From positions 51,832,805-51,896,804 of the forward strand of contig NC_134847.1 in assembly GCF_965363235.1 (NCBI RefSeq): a stretch of 64,000 bases of DNA. Reading direction: 5' to 3'. The DNA is from Mytilus galloprovincialis (lineage: Eukaryota > Mollusca > Bivalvia > Mytilida > Mytilidae). Numbering within the stretch: position 1 is the first letter of the stretch; each line of letters begins with the position of its first letter. A model generated the notes under the pieces. That model ran no database searches, was not told where the DNA came from, and was given only the letters and a program-made list of their open reading frames with translations. Made by a program: the position numbers and the translations under genes. Shown here in pieces: positions 60,861-64,000 of the stretch.

Positions 60861-62970
60861 ACAAAATATACTTTGGTCAACGCTTTTACACCCGAATAAA
60901 GTTACAAAAAAAAGCATTCAGTTCTCGAATATTTATAGAATGTGATAAATGATTGATATGATTGTTATTATTTATGCTTTTTTTTAACTCCAAAAATAGT
61001 CAATTGACCCCTTAAGGAGTTATTGTCCTTTATAGTTAAAGATTTGACCATTGTATGGCATTCTGAAAAATTTGCAAGTCTATACACTGTTTGATTTTTG
61101 AAGCTAGTCTCAAGAAATAAAATCCTCATATTTTAAACCAGGGATTTGATTTTATTTCATAAAGGTTGCTTACACATGTACTTATGTTTACTGTTTTGTT
61201 TATAATGTTTATTTAATATTCATAGTGTTATGAAGGATTTTTTTTTACATCTCAAAAATTGAATTTCAATTCTTGTGCCATAAAGAAGTTAAAATTCTTT
61301 AAATTTAGTCAATGAGTACTTAATGCATTATATAATTCATAATTATGATACATGTAACAATTTATATGTGCTAGATTTATAGTGATTGTTGACAATAACC
61401 ACATAGTAACGATTGTATGCAAATCAATTGTTTTTTCAAATTATATATTTGATGACTATTTTTCAGTTGACAAAACTAACACAGATTTGTAATTTATAAC
61501 TATTCATTTGAATATCTTTAAATTCTTATATTTATCAAGTCCTACCAATGAAAAGTTAATGAAATCAGAAGAAAAATCACATTTACCTGACAATCATTTT
61601 TACAACCTTTTGATATGAGAAATATAAATTTAGTCTTCTACTCCTACAATAAAAAAATCCAGAAACACCACTTTCATTCCAATAATTCTGCACATGTCTT
61701 GATGATTTCTTTTAAATAAATGATAAATTTCTTTATTTCTGGTAAAGTAAATTCTGTACAAATTTAAAGTCGAATGTCTTTAAATGAAATAGATGCGTGT
61801 TTTCGATTTTTTGCAACATTTTAGTTTCTCATCCACATTTGATTTATTAATTGTTTGTGAAATGTGATATACATGTAAATGTTACAATAATCCTAATTAA
61901 ATTGTTATATAATAGTCAGATAATTTTTTTATCACATTTCTTGAAAATTGCTGTGTATTTGTTTATTTTTGATTTGGTATACCACATCTCTTTAAACACA
62001 TATTGACCATCATTGTTATATCATTTCATTTTACATGGGCTGTTGGGATAATAAAAGAACATGGCCAATTCAAATTTCACTGTGTAATATTTTATGAGAG
62101 CTACTGAATTGTAGCATTTACATTAAATAGGCACTTACCAGTAATGAACCTGTCCTCAATTTTGTAGTGCTTAATATTATAAAAAAAGATCTCAAAAAGT
62201 TGTGCACATGACAGAAGTGTGCATTCAAATAATGATATATATAGCAATGGATTTGTCCTTGATTATTTTTTGTATAGCTTATTAATTAAAATCATTTAAT
62301 CAACAAGTCTTATGAATATAAATGATTTATAGGAACATTTACATTAATTCAATTATCTGATGACCTCATTGAAAATTTTTATCTGATTTAAATTTTTTTT
62401 TTTAAATCCTTCAGCAATATGCAATCATAACATTTTAATGGGAATGATGAAACCATTTTGATACATTGATAAATTACAGTTTTGTATTTCCCTTTTTTTA
62501 ACCGAAGATGAAACCAAAAAATAATGTACAATGCATTTTTTTCCAAATATGAATTGATTTAGAAAAATAAAGAATACACGGTACTTGGCCTTGGGGCAGG
62601 TTACATGTCTTAACTAAGCAAGTAAGTAGCAAGGGAACATATTATGATTTCTGAATCTTTACAGAAATGTCTAGACAACTTAAGTTAAAAGTTTAGTGTT
62701 GAATTAGATTTAGAAAAAATATTTAAAGGACATTTTTTTAATTTAAGGATGATTTGATTCTTTTCAAAAAGTGATTCTAATATATTTGTTAAGATGATAG
62801 ATTTAATGCAAACAAAAATGCCAGTTTACCAGTGCTAAATTATAGGGATTATTGAGTTAATTATTATTTCATAAAAGTTTGTTCATGATGACATTGATAA
62901 TTATTTTTATTGTTATAAATAAAATTTATAAATTTACGTAAACATGAATATGGCATGGTATTGGTTGCAA
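60861..62970. other. AT-rich stretch without a recognised gene
   Basis: Only a fragment of the bivalve CAATTGACCCC repeat (60.99-61.07 kb) is recognisable. Stops are dense in all frames. Nothing resembles a splice-bounded exon or an RNA gene. Confidence 0.4.
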
Positions 62971-62979
62971 AAATTTGAT

Positions 62980-63290
62980 ATTTTTCATTTAAATACAATA
63001 TTTTATATTTAATTGGTATATTTCTTCATTTAAATGCAATAATTTTTTATTTGAATGGTATATTTTCTCATTTAAATGCAATATTTTTTATTCAAATGGT
63101 ATAATTTTTCATTTAAATGGTATATTTTTTCATTTAAATGTAATATTTTTTCATTTAAATGTAATATATTTTATTCAAATGGTATAATTTGTCATTCAAA
63201 TGCAATATTTTTTATTCGATTGGTATAACTTTCATTTGAATGCAACATTTTTTATTCAATTGGCATAGTAGTATTTTTTTATTTATATGC
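62980..63290. repeat. AT-rich tandem array of ATTTAAAT units
   Basis: Roughly 20- and 40-base units alternate CATTTAAATGCAATATTTTT and TTATTCAAATGGTATAAT. The units are diverged, so the array is not recent. Confidence 0.8.
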
Positions 63291-64000
63291 AATAGTTGCA
63301 TTATTGGATATTCTTTAACGTCACAAGGTCAAATTTGCAACAATGTTTTTGATTGGTCGGTAATTTTTTGCCGGGATTTCTCCCCTTTCTTTCTGAACAT
63401 GAGTGATCAAGTATTAAAAGAAAACCGCGTCGGAATATCGCCGCTCTAATTAAATTTGGCGTTTGTGCGAGTTCGTGCACTGGCTGTTAATGCCAATAAT
63501 GACCAGGTCGAGTAAAACATGCGAGTGACATGTATTAATAATTAATTTGACACACAACCTGTCCATGGACAAAAACAGATACCTGCGTGCACATGGCAAA
63601 CACACCTTCAATGAAACCTCTTTCTGAAGAAACTCCTCTACAGTCTACACATTGAAATAAAAAAAAAAATACAAAGCTAGTCCCCCCTTTTTCCCCCTCT
63701 AAGTTCAGACACATGTAATCATGACGTCCTCTGATGCTATATATCAGTTTTTACTTTCCTTGGTCCTCAGAGAGAATGAGGAAGGCTAACATGAAAAAGA
63801 AAAAAAAGCCTTCGAGGACGTTATAATTATTTGGACTAAGCCCCTTCTTTTTTGCAACATATAGAAAAAAAATCACTTAATTACGACAGCAGAACCAGAG
63901 ACCCACAAGAAGAGACCTGAGCTGTTTAAGATTCGTTGCTGAGCTTGTTTCCCATCTCCGAATCCCTTAAATGGGTCTCAAATAGATTTTTTTTCAAGCC
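63291..64000. promoter_or_regulatory. GC-richer segment, possibly upstream of a gene beyond the window
   Basis: Base composition shifts from the AT-rich array to sequence with several CpGs (CCGCGTCGGAATATCGCCGC), a TGACGTCC near 63722 and a TATATA near 63739. No open frame is convincing. It could be a promoter or conserved non-coding sequence of a flanking gene. Confidence 0.2.

Overview
The window is AT-rich, intron-rich and repeat-laden animal DNA. It carries a cluster of myticin genes, the cysteine-rich haemocyte antimicrobial peptides known from marine mussels. The proteins match remembered myticin A, B and C sequences closely, so the source is almost certainly Mytilus (M. galloprovincialis or a close relative). 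No bacterial genes, CRISPR array, rRNA or tRNA were seen. All identifications come from reading the sequence and from memory, not from a search.

Six complete or near-complete myticin genes share one architecture: a TATA promoter, a short non-coding 5' exon, then three coding exons. Coding exon 1 is 49 nt (signal peptide). Coding exon 2 is 184-208 nt (eight-cysteine mature peptide plus the start of the acidic extension). The last coding exon is 43-46 nt (acidic tail). The introns are phase 1 and phase 2. In order they are: myticin C (-, 4832-6142); a divergent myticin C paralogue (-, 17134-18444); myticin C (-, 31388-32636); myticin B (+, 37207-39495); myticin A (+, 45124-47081); and a divergent myticin-like gene (-, 50338-51322) with a damaged last splice acceptor. 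Two truncated pseudogenes (+, 8770-9403 and 20308-20938) and two isolated last-exon relics (+, 443-488; -, 26075-26120) complete the family.

The left half (about 3-34.5 kb) is a segmental duplication. Units of about 11.5-12.3 kb, each with a minus-strand myticin C gene, are repeated in the same direction. They are joined by two large inverted repeats with arms 8770-12294/14229-17767 and 20308-25787/26525-32023. The pseudogenes are the arm ends, where the inverted copy breaks off inside exon 2. The third unit (29.5-34.5 kb) keeps the uninterrupted ancestral order. Introns and flanks of the first two genes are nearly identical, while their mature-peptide exons differ at many residues, with the cysteines kept.

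The right half holds myticin B and A as a tandem pair about 7.9 kb apart with related upstream regions. A 5'-truncated reverse transcriptase element lies between them at about 40.9-42.2 kb. After the divergent gene, 52-61 kb is mostly dispersed mussel repeats and small MITE-like elements. From 61 to 64 kb the sequence is AT-rich with little recognisable content, apart from an ATTTAAAT-rich tandem array and a GC-richer stretch at the end.

A conserved module of ACCACA (RUNX-like), TTTCCTG (Ets-like), AGAACA and TATA lies upstream of the genes, which fits co-regulated expression in haemocytes.
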